Shown here: positions 40,582-40,648 of the stretch, one piece after another
Layout: each line of letters begins with the position of its first letter
How positions within the stretch are numbered: position 1 is the stretch's first letter
Assembly: GCA_000335735.1 (NCBI GenBank)
Contig: AMYY01000026.1
Location: 1 to 40,648 of the forward strand
Source: an alpha proteobacterium L41A
GTDB taxonomy: Bacteria > Pseudomonadota > Alphaproteobacteria > Caulobacterales > Caulobacteraceae
DNA: 40,648 nt
Direction: 5' to 3'
Notes under the pieces: generated by a model
What the model saw: only the letters and a program-made list of their open reading frames with translations
Told to the model about the DNA's origin: nothing
Database searches by the model: none
Program-made: the position numbers and the translations under genes

Positions 40582-40648
40582 ATGAAGCTCAAACTTCTCG
40601 CCTCCGTTGCCGCCGCCGGACTGTTCGCAGCCGGCGCCGCATCGGCGG
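40582..40648 (+). CDS. N-terminus of an exported protein, cut by the window edge
   Basis: Only 22 codons are present: an ATG at 40582 with GAGGAAG seven bases upstream, then a textbook signal peptide (MKLKLLASVAAAGLFAAGAA followed by SA). The rest lies beyond the window. Signal peptides of this look are frequent on outer membrane proteins such as OmpA-type porins in this group, but the mature protein is not visible, so no function is assigned. Confidence 0.7.
   Translation, partial: MKLKLLASVAAAGLFAAGAASA

Overview
This is a GC-rich, densely packed chromosomal window from an alphaproteobacterium. It is most likely a member of the Caulobacteraceae, and Brevundimonas-like by overall feel. Three things support this: an FzlA-type division protein (a GST-fold FtsZ partner known from Caulobacter), the alphaproteobacterial trpF-trpB-trpA-accD-folC gene order, and an AmgK-MurU-AddB-AddA gene string. 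The assignment is by recognition of proteins and gene order, not by a database search. Nearly all genes are ordinary core metabolism. I did not see a CRISPR array, insertion sequence, prophage, rRNA gene or obvious new defence system.

Layout from left to right. 1-387 (-) is a truncated, visibly lower-GC gene of unknown function. 456-2196 (-) carries fzlA and a cation-efflux transporter. 2335-10866 (+) is a long run of uppP, an rsmC-like methyltransferase, rsuA, trpF, trpB, a small secreted protein, trpA, accD and folC; a DoxX-family gene sits on the opposite strand between accD and folC. 11053-11641 (-) holds a 61-residue conserved protein and trxA. 11903-21487 (-) is a tightly overlapping unit of acyltransferase, tsaE, amgK, murU, addB and addA. 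21633-27250 holds a secreted S9 peptidase (+), a small secreted protein (-), an AsmA-family protein (+) and an alpha/beta hydrolase (+). 27263-30444 (-) has tRNA-Leu(CAA), a membrane protein, a fumarylacetoacetate hydrolase-family enzyme, an 88-residue protein and a secreted Ntn-type asparaginase. 30698-32877 (+) pairs an unassigned FAD/NAD(P)-binding protein with a DUF1543 protein. 32893-36210 (-) has a small membrane protein, hppD, a secreted DUF5694 protein and an ExoD-family protein. 36298-38094 (+) has a VTT-domain membrane protein, dsbB and coq7. 38132-40427 (-) has a thiolase and a short-chain dehydrogenase. The window ends in the signal peptide of an exported protein.

How the genes work together. 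TrpF, TrpB and TrpA carry out the last steps of tryptophan synthesis; AccD and FolC (fatty acid and folate) follow in the same direction. AmgK and MurU recycle peptidoglycan amino sugars to UDP-MurNAc, and UppP recycles the lipid carrier of the same wall. AddA and AddB process DNA double-strand breaks. HppD and possibly the FAH-family enzyme belong to tyrosine catabolism. The thiolase and dehydrogenase look like a fatty-acid oxidation pair.

Non-coding structure is the less ordinary part. Three intergenic long inverted repeats share the same termini (CGTCATYC ... GRATGACG). A 40-bp tandem repeat lies before the thiolase gene. Several strong hairpins lie between genes. Protein-level oddities are an AccD without its zinc-ribbon cysteines, a TrpA with Glu where the catalytic Asp60 is expected, and a secreted protein translationally wedged between trpB and trpA.
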